In this document: piece after piece, positions 9,961-21,419 of the stretch
Position numbering within the stretch: the first letter of the stretch is position 1
Layout of the letters: each line of letters starts with the position of its first letter
Source of the DNA: Heterohyrax brucei
Taxonomy: Eukaryota > Chordata > Mammalia > Hyracoidea > Procaviidae
Assembly: GCA_028571685.1 (NCBI GenBank)
Contig: CM053141.1
Location: 138,102,833 to 138,166,832, forward strand
DNA: 64,000 bases
Direction of reading: 5' to 3'
Notes under the pieces: generated by a model
Database searches by the model: none
The model's input: the letters and a program-made list of their open reading frames with translations, nothing else
Told to the model about the DNA's origin: nothing
Program-made: the position numbers and the translations under genes

Positions 9961-12109
9961 TGTTCTCCTGGGAGTAAGTCAATTAAATTGCTCATGATTC
10001 CTAAGACCAATAAAAATTTCCTGGGCTTCTCTAATAAGGCCTTTACTGAGGTGATTTAGTGCATCGCTTGTAAATTATCCCAACTAAATACAGTCTCCTG
10101 TCATTTGGGAAGCCACTGAATGGAGAAAATTTAAGCACTGACTTCCATCCATCTATTCAAATACTGTGCCCCGAGATCATTCCTTTTTGATTCCTCCGAA
10201 GGCTTCCCCAGCTCCTAAATCATACATGGTGGTTTTCATGTCTTCTTTCTTGGCCTCAAACCTTGCTTAAGTGAAACATAGTCCACGTATCTTACTCCCT
10301 CCACATGTAGCAGAGGACCAGAAAAATCTAAATTTTATTTAAAGAGAATGCATTAAATCAATAACCTAAGTGGATTGCTTTGTTTTCTTACAACAATTTA
10401 GGAAAACTTCCAAGTGTTAATGGTTTCAAATGGTCTAAATCTCAGACTAGTCTGAGTTTGCAGAGAATAGGTGGCTACCACACTCATACATACACACTCA
10501 CACTCACACATTTCATCCCGGAATCTTCCAGGCTCATTAGGCTGCAGCTGGAAGCAGATGCTACATCTCAGATCCGTTCAGTGAGTTAAGCTGGGAATTC
10601 CAGCTGGGTGGGGAGCAAGGGTGGTTTTTCTCACAAATTGGATGTGTGTGAACTAAGGGGGAGATGTGTTTTCTTACTCTTAACCAAGCACAACTCCCCA
10701 GAACAAAGAGATTCTCTTCCCTGAAACCCAGAAACCCCAAGAAATTACCTACCAAGTATAAAACAGTTACTGATTTGCTTGCTTTGCTTTGCCGTGGGTA
10801 AGCGTGTTATCAAGTACCACCCCAGATAAGCCAAATCCTTTTGCTGTCCTTGCCTCTTAGTTTGTCACCTGCGTGCGTAAGTTTAACTTGTCATTGGAGG
10901 ATACTGTGACTCTCAGAGGGGAAACTCTAAAAGTAACTTACTCCTGGAACTATCATGCGCCATACTCCTCGTCACTGGGTGATCACCAATTGAAAATAGT
11001 GTTGATGGCCAAAGAGTTCACAATGATACAAACGGAACAAAGTGTCTCTCTGTACGACCCCTGATTGATTTGCTCGAGAGCGGAGATTCACATTAGTGCC
11101 AGCACTTTAGAGAAGCCAGGGTGTAGCTCTGGGTACAGATCGAATTACGTTAAGACACATGCTAAAGAAAGCAAGAGTAGGAAGGTAAGGTGAGTTCAAG
11201 GTGTTACAGTTTCATTAATAATATTTAACACTGTGTACAAATTAGATATTATCCGCTCTCTGGGCTTCAGAGCGTGCAGGAGATACACGGGTAACAACAA
11301 CAAAAGAATCTTTTCCTGTTAGAAAAATGTCCAGTGATAGATCTGCTCACAATTCCAGGAGAGCTACCTTCAAAAATACATATACATGGAAGTGGTACGT
11401 TTTTCCCTAACTGTACTATGTTGGTAGGAACAAAACACCTAGTCACCCTCGTACAAAAGGCAGTGAGAAACCAGTTAGCAAGGACACACATGTCATCAAA
11501 AACAATACGCACTGAACACAAATACGGTGGTAACTCAGAAAAACAAGTTACAGATGGATGTGTATTGTTTTATTTTGTTCATTTTTTTAAAAAAATAATA
11601 ACAAGTATAGTTAATTTCCACACACAACAGAATGTCAACTGTCTTCCGAGTCCCACAGAACTACGTGCCGCAAGCCCCATACAGTCAGGACTCGTGAATC
11701 TGTTCACGTCAAAGTATAGGAGACAGTTCCTTCCCCGTTGTCTGTGTGTCATCCACAGCCACCACACCTTTTAAAAATAATTTCCTTGTTCCTTTATGGC
11801 TAAGAAGTGAAGCACAGCTCAGAAAATTAATGTACACAGGAAAGCACCAGTTTAAAAATAAACATATGCCACTGTCAAGTAAGTTATTATTTATATAAGT
11901 TAAACTAAGCAATAAAGAAATGTAAACCCTTTAAAGGAAATCTTCAAAAAGAAATTGGCCACATGACACAAAAATAACAGGAAAATCTTTATTTGAAAAA
12001 AATAAAAAGCAATTGGCTGCTTTCTTATATCTGAAAGTGAAAAAAACACCTGAACTTCAAATTTCCTGCCTTGTTGCCAGTTACAGCTGATAGCTATTTT
12101 AAGCCTGCT
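9961..12109. other. Single-copy interval without recognised gene or repeat
   Basis: There is a short CA-rich stretch (10488-10512) but no transposable element I recognise. The 146-codon frame at 11334-11774 has no recognisable domain and no splice or initiation context. AATAAA hexamers occur on the plus strand near 11909, but nothing upstream identifies a transcript. A 3' end of a neighbouring gene on the plus strand could lie here but is not demonstrated. Confidence 0.4.
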
Positions 12110-12270
12110 GCTTTTAGGTACTGTTGAGTAGGTTCCAATTCATAGCGACCATATAACGCAGAATAGAACTGCCCCATAGAGTTTCCAAGGATGCCTGGTA
12201 GATCTTGTGAATTGCCAAGCGTTTGGTTAGCAGCCAAGCTCTTAACCACTACACCACCAGGGCTCTTAGC
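12110..12270 (-). repeat. AfroSINE, antisense
   Basis: 'GAACTGCCCCATAGAGTTTC' and 'CACTACACCACCAGGGCTC' are present. The left (3') tail is eroded. Confidence 0.85.
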
Positions 12271-12589
12271 AGGATGCATCAAATGTATCAAGATTTTAAG
12301 GTACTAATTTGTTATTAATACTTCTAACCTGAGAGGTACCAAGGAAAGAAACGAAATGCCCCCTGTTTGTGAGTAAACAGATACAAAATTAGCAGAGACA
12401 ATAATTTCAGCTAAGACTCTGGCTGGGGAATCGTGGTTTTCTACTGCCATCCCTACTTGACTCAGATTTGTAATCTCAATCCGGTCCTTATAAACACAAG
12501 TGTTACTTCAACCAATGTACCTGTCGTGATTAGGTTTATCTTCAAGTAATAAACAAATAAAATAATTTTAACAGCATAAATAAAGAAAA

Positions 12590-12705
12590 CAATCAAATTG
12601 TTAGGATTGCAACTAATGCCATAAAACAATGTGTATAAATTCTTATACGAGAAATTAAGCTGTAAACTTCCACATAAAGTAGTTTAATAAAAGGGAGAGA
12701 GAAAG
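12590..12705 (+). mobile_element. L1 3' end remnant
   Basis: 'TGCCATAAAACAATGTGTAT' and 'AGCTGTAAACTTCCACATAA' resemble the terminal part of the second L1 3'UTR type found at 49320-49420. It is short and old. From 12706 to 14440 no repeat or exon is recognised; small open frames there look random. Confidence 0.45.
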
Positions 12706-14440
12706 ACACAAACAGCTCCACAAGCATCCATGTATTTGTTTCTTCCCCGAATGTTTACTGATTGCATTCTATTCTCCTTAGACCCTGGAGAGATGGATGG
12801 CCTGAACAAGCTAGACAAGGGCCCTGCCTCGCGGCATGGAGCTTTCAGTCAGTGATGGAAAGAGGCAATAAAAAGCACAGGGACATAGTCATTTTGAGGG
12901 CAGAAAAAGGGACACTCTTCCTTTAGAGTAGAAGTGACTGAAAATGAAGAGTAAAAACGCTTTCTGTAACCTTCCTTAGTTACTAAGGGGCACACACAAG
13001 AGAAAAAGAGATGCTAAGAAACCAGAAGGAGACCTTGTCACTCTGTTAATAACCTGAAGTACATTTCCTGTTGTAACCATGTGACAGCCAGCCACAGTGC
13101 TCCTAGCACTGTGCTGCCTAAGAACCCTGGGTGAGGAGGTGGGAGGCTCCGAGAGTGGACAAGGCCAGCCGGCGGGCCTCCTTTGCTGGAAGGAAGAACT
13201 TGTCCAGTTAAAAAACTCTTTCTTTCTGAAAGTTACTAAAACTCCAAGCCTTTCAAGTTGTTCAGCTCTGAGGGAAAAATTATGCTTTCACTGACTTCAG
13301 AGAAAGCATCTTGGGGAGAAATATCTTGTTGGGGGACAGAAGGACAGCCAGCTGACGAGGTTATTCATAAAGACCCAGGACTGTACGGTTGGGATAATTC
13401 CAGCCGTTTAGCTGAGAAGCACATGAACTGTAGAAGCAAACTAGTAGTGTATGCTTTCTCTGTGGCTTAGAAGTTTCGGGAGAAACAGCAGGAAGAGTTC
13501 CTGGGATGGTTACATCAGCTGCAGCTGGGGTGCTTCTGTCCTTTCAGTGAGCAAAGATAAAATGAAATCCCTCAAGGAGGAAATGAGGCAATGTGATCAC
13601 AAGTGTAAGTCAGAGTTAACCACTGTAGAGACCAAAAAATACACCAAGAGAGAACGAGACAGGGAAGCAGTCACTTCCTAGGCTTTACAGGAAGTGACGC
13701 AGGCAGAGGTGAGCACACACCTCGTCCTTGTCGGACTCCTGACAAACTCTGTGAACAAAAATACGTCAAGGGCTACTGCTGCAGCTTTAGAAATTCAGAA
13801 GCGGAAGTTCCCTGACACTTTTTCTTCAGAGGTTCTTTTCCATTTCAGGAGATTAACATCACTCGATCACTTCCCAGGCCCGCACAGCTCCTTCTCCCGG
13901 ACACAGCCTGAGACTGTGAGCAAAGCTGGCCATTCTAGCTCACAGCTGGATGTCCTCGGGTTGGGTGAGTATACTCACCACCCTTAACGAGGGGGAAATG
14001 GGTCCGCCTTCCACTCAGGACGGGTTCACAGCTGAGAGCCAAATAACTGGAATGAGAGTTCACCAGGTCAAAAGCAGAAAGAGTTTCATTTGGACAACTC
14101 TTTGGTTCACTGCAATCCCAAGATGAAACTGGTTCTATACACATTTCTTGGGTCTGTCCCAAAAGTGATCTGGGCTAGGACTTCCTTAAAGGGACACCAC
14201 CCTCATCTTAGGCTGCTCTGAAGACTATCCCACACTGTCGGTGGCCTGACATCAGGTGCTTCCCTACAACTAAACACCTGACTCCTTCCTCTTTCTTCTC
14301 CAAACCCAGGCCTCTGGACCTGCCAGATAAGAGCTTACCCCCTAGTATGGTGTGGTCTTCCCTACACCATGTTAGCCAAAGGAACACCCTTAGAATGAGG
14401 GGTGATTTCATTAGCCTAGACCTCTGAGCAGGGGCAGATG

Positions 14441-14495
14441 GCCCAGTAAGCAAGGTAAGTACAAGCTTATGTGTGCTTATGTACTAATCTGTACA
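14441..14495. repeat. Palindromic short repeat unit
   Basis: 'CCCAGTAAGCAAGGTAAGTA' is followed by the partly inverted 'TGTGCTTATGTACTAATC'. A second copy lies at 14731-14778 and related ones near 2745 and 2921. The family is unknown to me. Confidence 0.5.
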
Positions 14496-14609
14496 CTTTT
14501 TCAGCACCCCAAAGATTGTGCTTACTAGGTATGCTTGGCACCCGTTGCCCTCCCAACCCTGCAACTCCCTCCTACAGAATCAAAGCTCCTTTTCAAATTT
14601 GAATTCTGT

Positions 14610-14722
14610 GGTTCATATCTGCCAGGCACTCCTTGGAAACGATGTGGAACCATTCTACTCTGTCCTGTAGGGTCTCTATGAGTCGGAATTGACTCAACAA
14701 CAGTGGAGTTTTGGCATGGGCT
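14610..14722 (+). repeat. AfroSINE, sense, 5' truncated
   Basis: 'GCCAGGCACTCCTTGGAAAC', 'TCTCTATGAGTCGGAATTGA' and the end at 'GTGGAGTTTTGG'. It sits between two copies of the palindromic unit. Confidence 0.85.
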
Positions 14723-14730
14723 GGGTGGAT

Positions 14731-14778
14731 GACCCAGTACACAAGGTAAGCACAGGCTTACTTGTGCTTACTTACTAG
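14731..14778. repeat. Palindromic short repeat unit, second copy
   Basis: 'ACCCAGTACACAAGGTAAGC' then 'CTTACTTGTGCTTACTTAC' gives inverted arms about 20 bp long. The motif resembles splice donors only by chance, because it recurs in non-coding DNA. Confidence 0.5.
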
Positions 14779-15421
14779 ACTGTAGTGAACATCACAGCTT
14801 TAACCTCATCTTCTGGCCACTCTCGTCTGGTTCCCACACCTAACTTTTCCAAGGACGCAACCTGCCTGCTGGCTTCTACAGGACCCCTACCAGCCCATAC
14901 TTGTTCTACCCACAACCGTTCATTTGTCCAGAATTACCTTTTCTACCTCTCATGCTTTCCCACACCAACTTTTAATGTTGCTCTGATTGACTGATTCTAG
15001 AAATTGATTATTTCCATTTTTTAACTAAGGGATAGCCCTAGGAAGTAATAGCAAAATCTAAATCAAATTTTTAACAGACTGTCAGCTAACATAAATAAAA
15101 TAATGACCCATGACAGAGAACAGTCTAGATGGGGGGGGGTGCTTAGCAAGAACTGTAGTTGGGTTTTCCCCCAATATCCATTCTGTCCACTCTCAACATG
15201 ACTGAACCCCCAAATTCTGATTGCTTACATGGCTCCTGAGAGTAAAAGCTTATCTCTCAGTCTCATTAGGCTCTATGTGCTACCTGGCTAAGTTAGGCCA
15301 ATGTGATGTGAGTGATAGTGACAAATGCGGCTTCTCAGTTACATCCCTAAGTAAAAGAAATGTGCCTTCCCCCAACTATCAGCTGAAGTGTGGAGGTGAT
15401 GCTGAGCCAACTCTTTTTATA

Positions 15422-15422
15422 C

Positions 15423-15447
<25 letters not shown>
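15422..15447. repeat. Poly(A) run
   Basis: About 26 consecutive A, directly left of an antisense L1-like 3' region. Its orientation is opposite to that element's expected tail, so it may be the tail of a separate, now unrecognisable insertion. From 14780 to 15420 nothing else is recognised. Confidence 0.8.
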
Positions 15448-15454
<7 letters not shown>

Positions 15455-16140
15455 TGTTCTTTAGGTGATAATTTACACAGCAAATAAAGTTCCCATTTAA
15501 CAACTTTATACAAACTGTTCTATGCCATTGTCTATAATTTTAACAACATGTCAGCATTCTCACTATTTCTATTCTTTGTTTCCATTGATCTGGTATCCTT
15601 TCTCCTCACCTTCTCATCTTTGCTTTGTTGACTGTTTGGTCTCATGTAGTTCATTGTTCAAGGAAGCACATTACCCTCAGATGATATTGCTTATTTTATA
15701 AGCCAATCTATTATTTGTCTGCAAGATGATCTGCAGAAATCACTTCCAAGTTCCAAGGGTATCCTAGGGCAACAGCCTCAGGGATACCTCTAGTCTCTAT
15801 CAGTCTAGTAACTCTGGCCTTTTTAGGAATTTGAATTGTGTTCTATGTTTTTCTCCCTTCTCTCTCCCAGGACCCGTAATTTTGTCCCTGGTCACAGGGA
15901 TTGATAGCAATAGCCAGGCATCATCTAGCTCTTCTGGTCTCAGGTTAGAGGAATCCCTGGTTCACATGTGCTATGAATCCTGTGCACTAATTTCTTCTGT
16001 AAGCCTTTGGCTTCCTTCATTCTCTTTTGTTTTAGACAAGTATAAACCGATAAATGTATCTTAGATGGCTACTCACAAGCTTTTAAGACCCCAGACACTA
16101 CTCGTTAAACTGGAATGTAAAGTGCTATCTTTATAAACTA
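15448..16140 (-). mobile_element. L1-type 3'UTR, antisense, old
   Basis: 'TTATTGTTCTTTAGGTGATA' to 'CTCACAAGCTTTTAAGACCC' is colinear with 24840-25510 (shared 'TGATCTCATGTAG'-like and 'CTCACAAG.TTTTAAGA' landmarks). The reading matches an antisense LINE 3'UTR, not a gene. Confidence 0.55.
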
Positions 16141-16145
16141 TTTTA

Positions 16146-18330
16146 TGCCAACTCCATATGTACAACAGAATGAAACACTGCCCAGTCCTGCATCATCCTC
16201 ACCATTGCTGCTGTGTTTGAGCCCATTATTGCAGCCACTGTGCCAGTCCATCTCATTGAGGGACGTCCGCTTTTTCACTGACCCTGTATTTTACCGAGCA
16301 TGAGGCTCTCCTCCAGGAACTAGTCCTTCCTGATAACATGGCCAAAGTATGTGAAATGAAGGTTCATCATCCTTACTTCAAAGCAGCATTCTGGCTGTAC
16401 TTTTTTCAAGGCAAACTGTTCATTCTTCTGGCAGTTCATAGTATATTCAATAGTCTTAGCCAATACAATAATTCAAAAGCATCAATTCTTCAGTCTTCCT
16501 TATTTGTTGCCCAGCTTTTGAGTGCCTATGGGGGATTGAAAATACCGTAGCTTGGGTCAGATACACCTTAGTCCTCAAAGTGACATCTTTGTTTTTAATA
16601 ATTTAAAGAGGTCTCTTGCAGTGAATTTGCCTAATGCAATGCATCTTTTGATTTCTTGACTGCTACTTCCATAGGCATGATTGTGGATCCAAGTAAAATG
16701 AAATCCTTGACAACCTCAGTCTTTTCTCCATTTATCATCATGCTGCTTGGTACAAGTGTGAGAATTTGTGTTTTCTTTATGTTGAGGTGATGCACCCTGA
16801 CGCCCGTCGTAGTCTTTGATCTTCATCAGTAAGTTCTTCGAATCCTCTTCCTCTTTACCAAGCAAGGTATCATAGGTTGTTATCTTCTTCCTATCTAGAC
16901 GCCTTGTTCTTTTTCAGATAGTCTGGCTTCTCAGATTATATGCTCAACATACAGACAGAGTGAGAATGGTGAAAGAGCACAACCATGACACACACCTTTC
17001 CTGACTTTAAGCTATGCAGTGTCCCCTTGTTTTGTTCCAACAACTGCCTCTTGGTCTATATACAGATTCCTCATGAGCACAATTAAGTGTTCTTAAATGT
17101 GAAATTCTCATTCTTCACAATGTTATCTATAATCTGTTATGATATACACAGCTGAATGCCTTTACACAATCAATAAACCACAGATAAATATCTTCCTGAT
17201 ATTCTTTACTTCTAGCCAAGATCCATCTGGCATCAGCAATGACACCTCTTGTTCCATGTCCTCTTCTGCATCTGGCTTGAATTTCTGGCAGTTTCCTATT
17301 GATGGACCACTATAGCCGGTATTTTACTTATGTTCAGCACAGTTTTACTTGTATGACTTGTATGACACATGATATTGTTTGACAATTTCTGCTTTCTGTT
17401 GGATCACTTTTCAGTGAATTTTGTCACAGATGTGGATATCTTCTAGTCAGGTAGCTGTCTTCCATATTTCTTGGCATAGACACGTGAGTGATTCCAGCGT
17501 TTCCTGTTTGTTGAAACATCTTAACTGATATTTTGTCAGTTTCTGGAGCTTTGTTCTTTTGAGGGTGCTTTCAGTGCAGCTTGGGCTTCTTCCTTCTACA
17601 CCATTGGTTCTTGGTCATCTGCTGCCTGCTGAAATAGGTGAATTCAACCAAATCTGTTTGGTACAGTGATTCTGTGACTCCCTTCCATTTTCTTTTAATG
17701 CAGCCTACGCCATTCAATATTTTGTCCACTGAATCCTTTAGTATTGCAACTCAAGGTTTGAATGTTTTTCTTAAGTTCTCTCAGCTTGCGGAATGCCAAG
17801 CATCTTCTTTCCTTTGGTTTCTGGCTCCAAGATTTTGGACATTTCATTGTAATACTTTACTTTGTCTTCTTGAACTGCCCTTTAAAATCTGTTGTTAAAT
17901 TCTTTTGCTTCATCATTTGTACCATTCGCTTTAGCTGGTTTACATTCAAGGGCAAGTGACCAAGTCTCTTCTGACATCCATTGTGATCTTTCTTTACCAT
18001 CTTTTTTGAGGCTTTTACTTTCTTCATCTATGTATTTCTTTTTTAAAACAGGTTTATTCATGTTTTAATAGGAATTATATAGTATGAATTTTGGTGGCTA
18101 TATTATAGCATATATAAATGATGACAGGTGGCATAGTACCTGCTTTTCAATACTGCTTTAAGACAAATATGAAATGTGTCTAATATTCTTGATGTCATCC
18201 TACATCTCATCTGACAGATATGTTCTTGAGATGTGTCATGATCTCCAAATTCAGGAAAGCTAGACTCATGGTTGTACTTTGATTCTCAAGGACTTGTTTT
18301 AATTTTCTTCAGCTTCAACTCGAACTGATT
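16146..18330 (-). mobile_element. RTE/BovB-like LINE, antisense
   Basis: It runs in reverse from the RTE 3' end ('ACAGAATGAAACACTGCCCA', 'GAGGACTAAGGTG' reversed near 16560) through the RT region ('TTATGTTGAGGTGATGCACC', 'TAGTCTTTGATCTTCATCAG', 'TTTATCATCATGCTGCTTGG') to the linker region near 17970. Sequence from about 18040 to 18290 does not match. A short RTE-like piece resumes near 18290. Many stops; dead. Confidence 0.78.
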
Positions 18331-18331
18331 G

Positions 18332-18425
18332 TTGATAGGTGACATCAAGCCAATTTTCAACTCATAGCAAACCCTATGTGATAGAGTAGAGCTGCCCCAT
18401 AGAGTGTTATATGGTGTCCTCCATA
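18332..18425 (-). repeat. AfroSINE fragment, antisense
   Basis: 'GGTGACATCAAGCCAATTTT' and 'GAGCTGCCCCATAGAGTG'. Only the tail half is present. Confidence 0.65.
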
Positions 18426-18476
18426 GCTAAAGGATCTATATTATCATGTCTCTTTAGTCTCCTTTAGTCTGGAATA

Positions 18477-20624
18477 CAAGGTCTGCCAATTAAGTTTGTG
18501 AAAAAGTGCTACATACCTCATAGTTGAATATCACTACAGTCACCTTTGAAGTATTCCCCCTTGGAAAGCTATGCACCAATGCCAGCACTTAGTCTACCCT
18601 TCAAAGCAATTTGGAACTCTTTTACTGGAATGGCCTTCAGACTCATCATATTACCCTTGATGCCCTGAATGTCATCAAAATGTCTTCCTTTCATTACTTC
18701 CTTTATCTCTGAGTAGAGAAAACAGTCATGGGGGGGGGGGTGGTCAGGTCAGGTGAGTAGCAAGGGTGTTCCAAAGAAGTTATTTGTTTACTGGCTAAAA
18801 ACGCCCTCACAGACAGTGCCATATGAGCTGGTGCGTTGTCTTGATGCAAGAGCCATGGGTTGTTGGCAAAAAGTTCAGGTTGTTTTATCCAACTTTTTCA
18901 TGCAGCCTTTTCAGTATTTTCAAATAGTAAATTTGGTTAGCTTTTTGTCCAGTTGATAGAAATTCAAAATGAACAATCCTTCTGACATCAAAAAAGGTTA
19001 GCAACTTCATTTTGACACTTGATTTGGACTGAAAAACTTTTTTGGTTGAGGAGAACTGGCTGACTTCTGCTGTGTACTTTGATGCTTTGTTTCAGGGTTG
19101 TATTGGTACACCCACATTTCATCACCAAGTGATAACATGGCCCAAATCATCATCTTGCCTTTCCAAAAGTTTATGGCAGAGTTTTGACTCTCCTTCGCTT
19201 CTGTCCATTCATGAGCTCCTTCTGGACCATTTTTGCACACACCTTTCTCTTGCCAGGATTTTCAGTTAAGATTTTCCTGTTTCTCTGTCAGTGTTTGCTT
19301 CATCTACTATGCTTCTCACGTCAGATGATGGTGTTGTTTTTTATAATTTTTTTAATTGTGATTAAGTGAAAGCTTACAATCTAAGTCAATTTTCCATATA
19401 AAACCCTGACCCGCACCTCTGCAGCTCTACTTTCCTCCCCATGACAGCGCACTCTTCCACTCTTCTAGTATCCCCTCGACCAACACTGTCCCCTCCCCTC
19501 CACCCCTTCCTCTCCTTCCTAAAAAGAAACCTGCAAGACAGCCTCATATATACATTAAATTGTAAAGTACACCTCACAGGCATCACTCTGTGTCCCCAAA
19601 TCCAGTCCATTCTTTGTCTGAAGTGTTGGCTTCTGTAGTGGTTTCAGCTCTGGCCTAGCAGCAAGTCTAGAGGCCATGTTTTCAGGGGACATTCTAGGTT
19701 GTCAGACCATCAATTCTGGTCTTTTACTAGAGTTCTCTATCTACACACCTCTTTTTCTCATTGTACATCAGAAACTCTACATTGTGTCCCCTATCATGGC
19801 TGTCTTTGGTGGTGGCCAGGTACCATCTAGTTCTTCTGGTCCCATGCTGATGTAGTCTCTCAATCTCATGGGTCTTTCTGTCTCTTGGGCTCATTTTCCC
19901 TCAGGTCTTTGATACTCTCAGTTTTCATCTGTTCCAGGTGGGTTGGAACAAATTGATTCCTCAGATGGCAGCTTGCTGGCCTTTAAAAACCCAGAGGCCA
20001 CTCACAAACATGGGGTGCAGACGATTCTCTTAGAAACAGACTAGCTACGCAAACTGACTTCAGTGTCCCCTGAAAACATGGTCCCTTGACCTCTGTTCCT
20101 GTTACTTTGTCCTTTGAAATATTGGGTTGAATTTAGAAAACCTTTTAGATTGTGGTGTAGTCCAATCATTCAGGCAATGATTTTGATGCACAATTCAATG
20201 AATTTTTGCAATGTTTGAGACAGTTCTGCTCATTACTGACTGCCCTGACTTCTCTCCATCAGTAATGTATTCTCTCCCTTCAGAAAAACATTTAATCTAT
20301 TTGTACACTGCCGGTTTCTTCAAAGCATTATCCCCATAAACTTGGACTAACCTGTCCCTGATTTCCCTTCAATTCTTGCCAAGTTTAAAAAGAAATTTAA
20401 TGTTTGCTCATTGCTCTAATTCAAGCTCTGACATTCTCATGATGGCACACAAAAACACACAACAACAATAATGAACAACACTCAGCAAGACCACCACACA
20501 TCAACACAAACACAGCTGTAAGACACTGATATACCATGGTTATGAAACCTTACCGAGGTATTTGTACAGTGCTGCCAATGTAAGCACACAGTGGCAAGTT
20601 TGCAAGTTTGATTGTCAAATGTCA
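18477..20624 (-). mobile_element. Full-length mariner transposon split by an L1
   Basis: Terminal inverted repeats (left CAAGGTCTGCCAATTAAGTT; right, reversed, TGACATTTGACAATCAAAC) are flanked on both sides by the TA target duplication (18475-18476 and 20625-20626). On the minus strand, 20430-20145 encodes the N-terminal helix-turn-helix part (NIKFLFKLGKN, LVQVYGDNALKKPAVYK, CFSEGREYITDGEKSGQS, SRTVSNIAKIH) and 19260-18480 the catalytic part, including HQDNAPAHMALSV near 18806-18850, the second-Asp motif of mariner transposases. An L1 3' end occupies about 19335-20143. Without it the element is about 1.34 kb, the usual mariner length. Several stops and frameshifts make it inactive. The left terminal ~150 bp resembles both ends of the fold-back element at 43601. 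Confidence 0.88.
19335..20143 (-). mobile_element. L1 3' end inserted into the mariner
   Basis: Antisense L1 3'UTR: it starts with the T-rich reversed tail ('TTTTTTTAATTGTGATTAAG') and continues through 'TGTCCCCAAATCCAGTCC', 'GTCCCCTGAAAACATGGTCC' and 'GAAATATTGGGTTGAATTTA', the reverse of landmarks at 32230-32760. The mariner resumes on its right with transposase sequence, so the L1 is younger than the mariner. Confidence 0.82.
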
Positions 20625-20745
20625 TATTTTCTGCCTTTTCTTGACTTTTGAAATTCCAGGCCAGCTTATTGTGTACAGTGTCCCTCAACTTGATATTTCC
20701 TTGTGATGAGAATCATTTTATGCATATCTGCCAGTCCTATCACAC

Positions 20746-21335
20746 GTTGTAAGGGGAAAAGACTGCAGACTGAAATTTAATCAAGAGAGAGTTTTACTAA
20801 GCCAAGACAAAGACAAAGCCTATCGTTGCAAATGAGGGATTTGGCAGCATGTACTGGGCCCAAGAGACTAGCAGAATCCACTGAATCACAATGTGGGAAT
20901 CTCCAACACGCTATTATAAAAGGCAGTAAATTAAGACAAATTATGTCATTGTCAAAGGCACGAAAGACAACATATGAAAATACGACACAGGCTTATAGGG
21001 TCTTTGTTAGCTAAATACCATTTAGTTACTATGGAAAGATTTCCTTGGAAACAACTCAGCAATGTCTGTTCTTGGGATAGCAACTTACAACAGGTTCCCA
21101 GGTCAGTCACATGGAAATTCTAACAGCTTCTCTCTGACAGCATAGGCCCTTTGTTGGTTAAGATAAATCATTCTTCAGGGAACATTCCTCCCCTAGGTAG
21201 GGAAACACTGAACCTCGGCTTGTACTTTCATTTCTTTCTGGAACTTTTCATAATGATTAACTACGACTTTTAATAAACAAACACATAAAATAGATTTCAG
21301 CATTAGCTAAAGCCCCATAACAAACTTTTATAGAA
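20746..21335 (-). mobile_element. Possible ERV solo LTR (fossil), weak
   Basis: Read on the minus strand, the left end gives a U5-like stretch ('CTTTTCCCCTTACA' end, 'ACTCTCTCTTGATTAAATTT'), and 'TGTTATGGGGCTTTAGC' could be the other end. There is no convincing target duplication and no internal region. It could instead be an unrelated old repeat. Confidence 0.35.
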
Positions 21336-21419
21336 AAAGAGATTCTAGCTCCTGCACTCTACTTCAACGTCACTGCTTCTGTCCAAGTACCCATATTTGT
21401 ATGGTTCTGTATGTCACAC

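Noticed and set aside
11334-11774. 146-codon open frame in a repeat-poor interval
   Set aside because: No domain recognised; the same interval is open in other frames on both strands. Without conservation data it cannot be called.
9961-14440. 3' end of the neighbouring gene expected next to ALDH7A1 in mammals (GRAMD2B, convergent)
   Set aside because: Gene order makes it plausible on the plus strand, but I could not match any exon or UTR in this interval.
14441-14460. Splice-donor-like AAGGTAAGTA motif suggesting an exon
   Set aside because: The motif belongs to a palindromic repeat present at other non-coding sites, and no open frame ends there.
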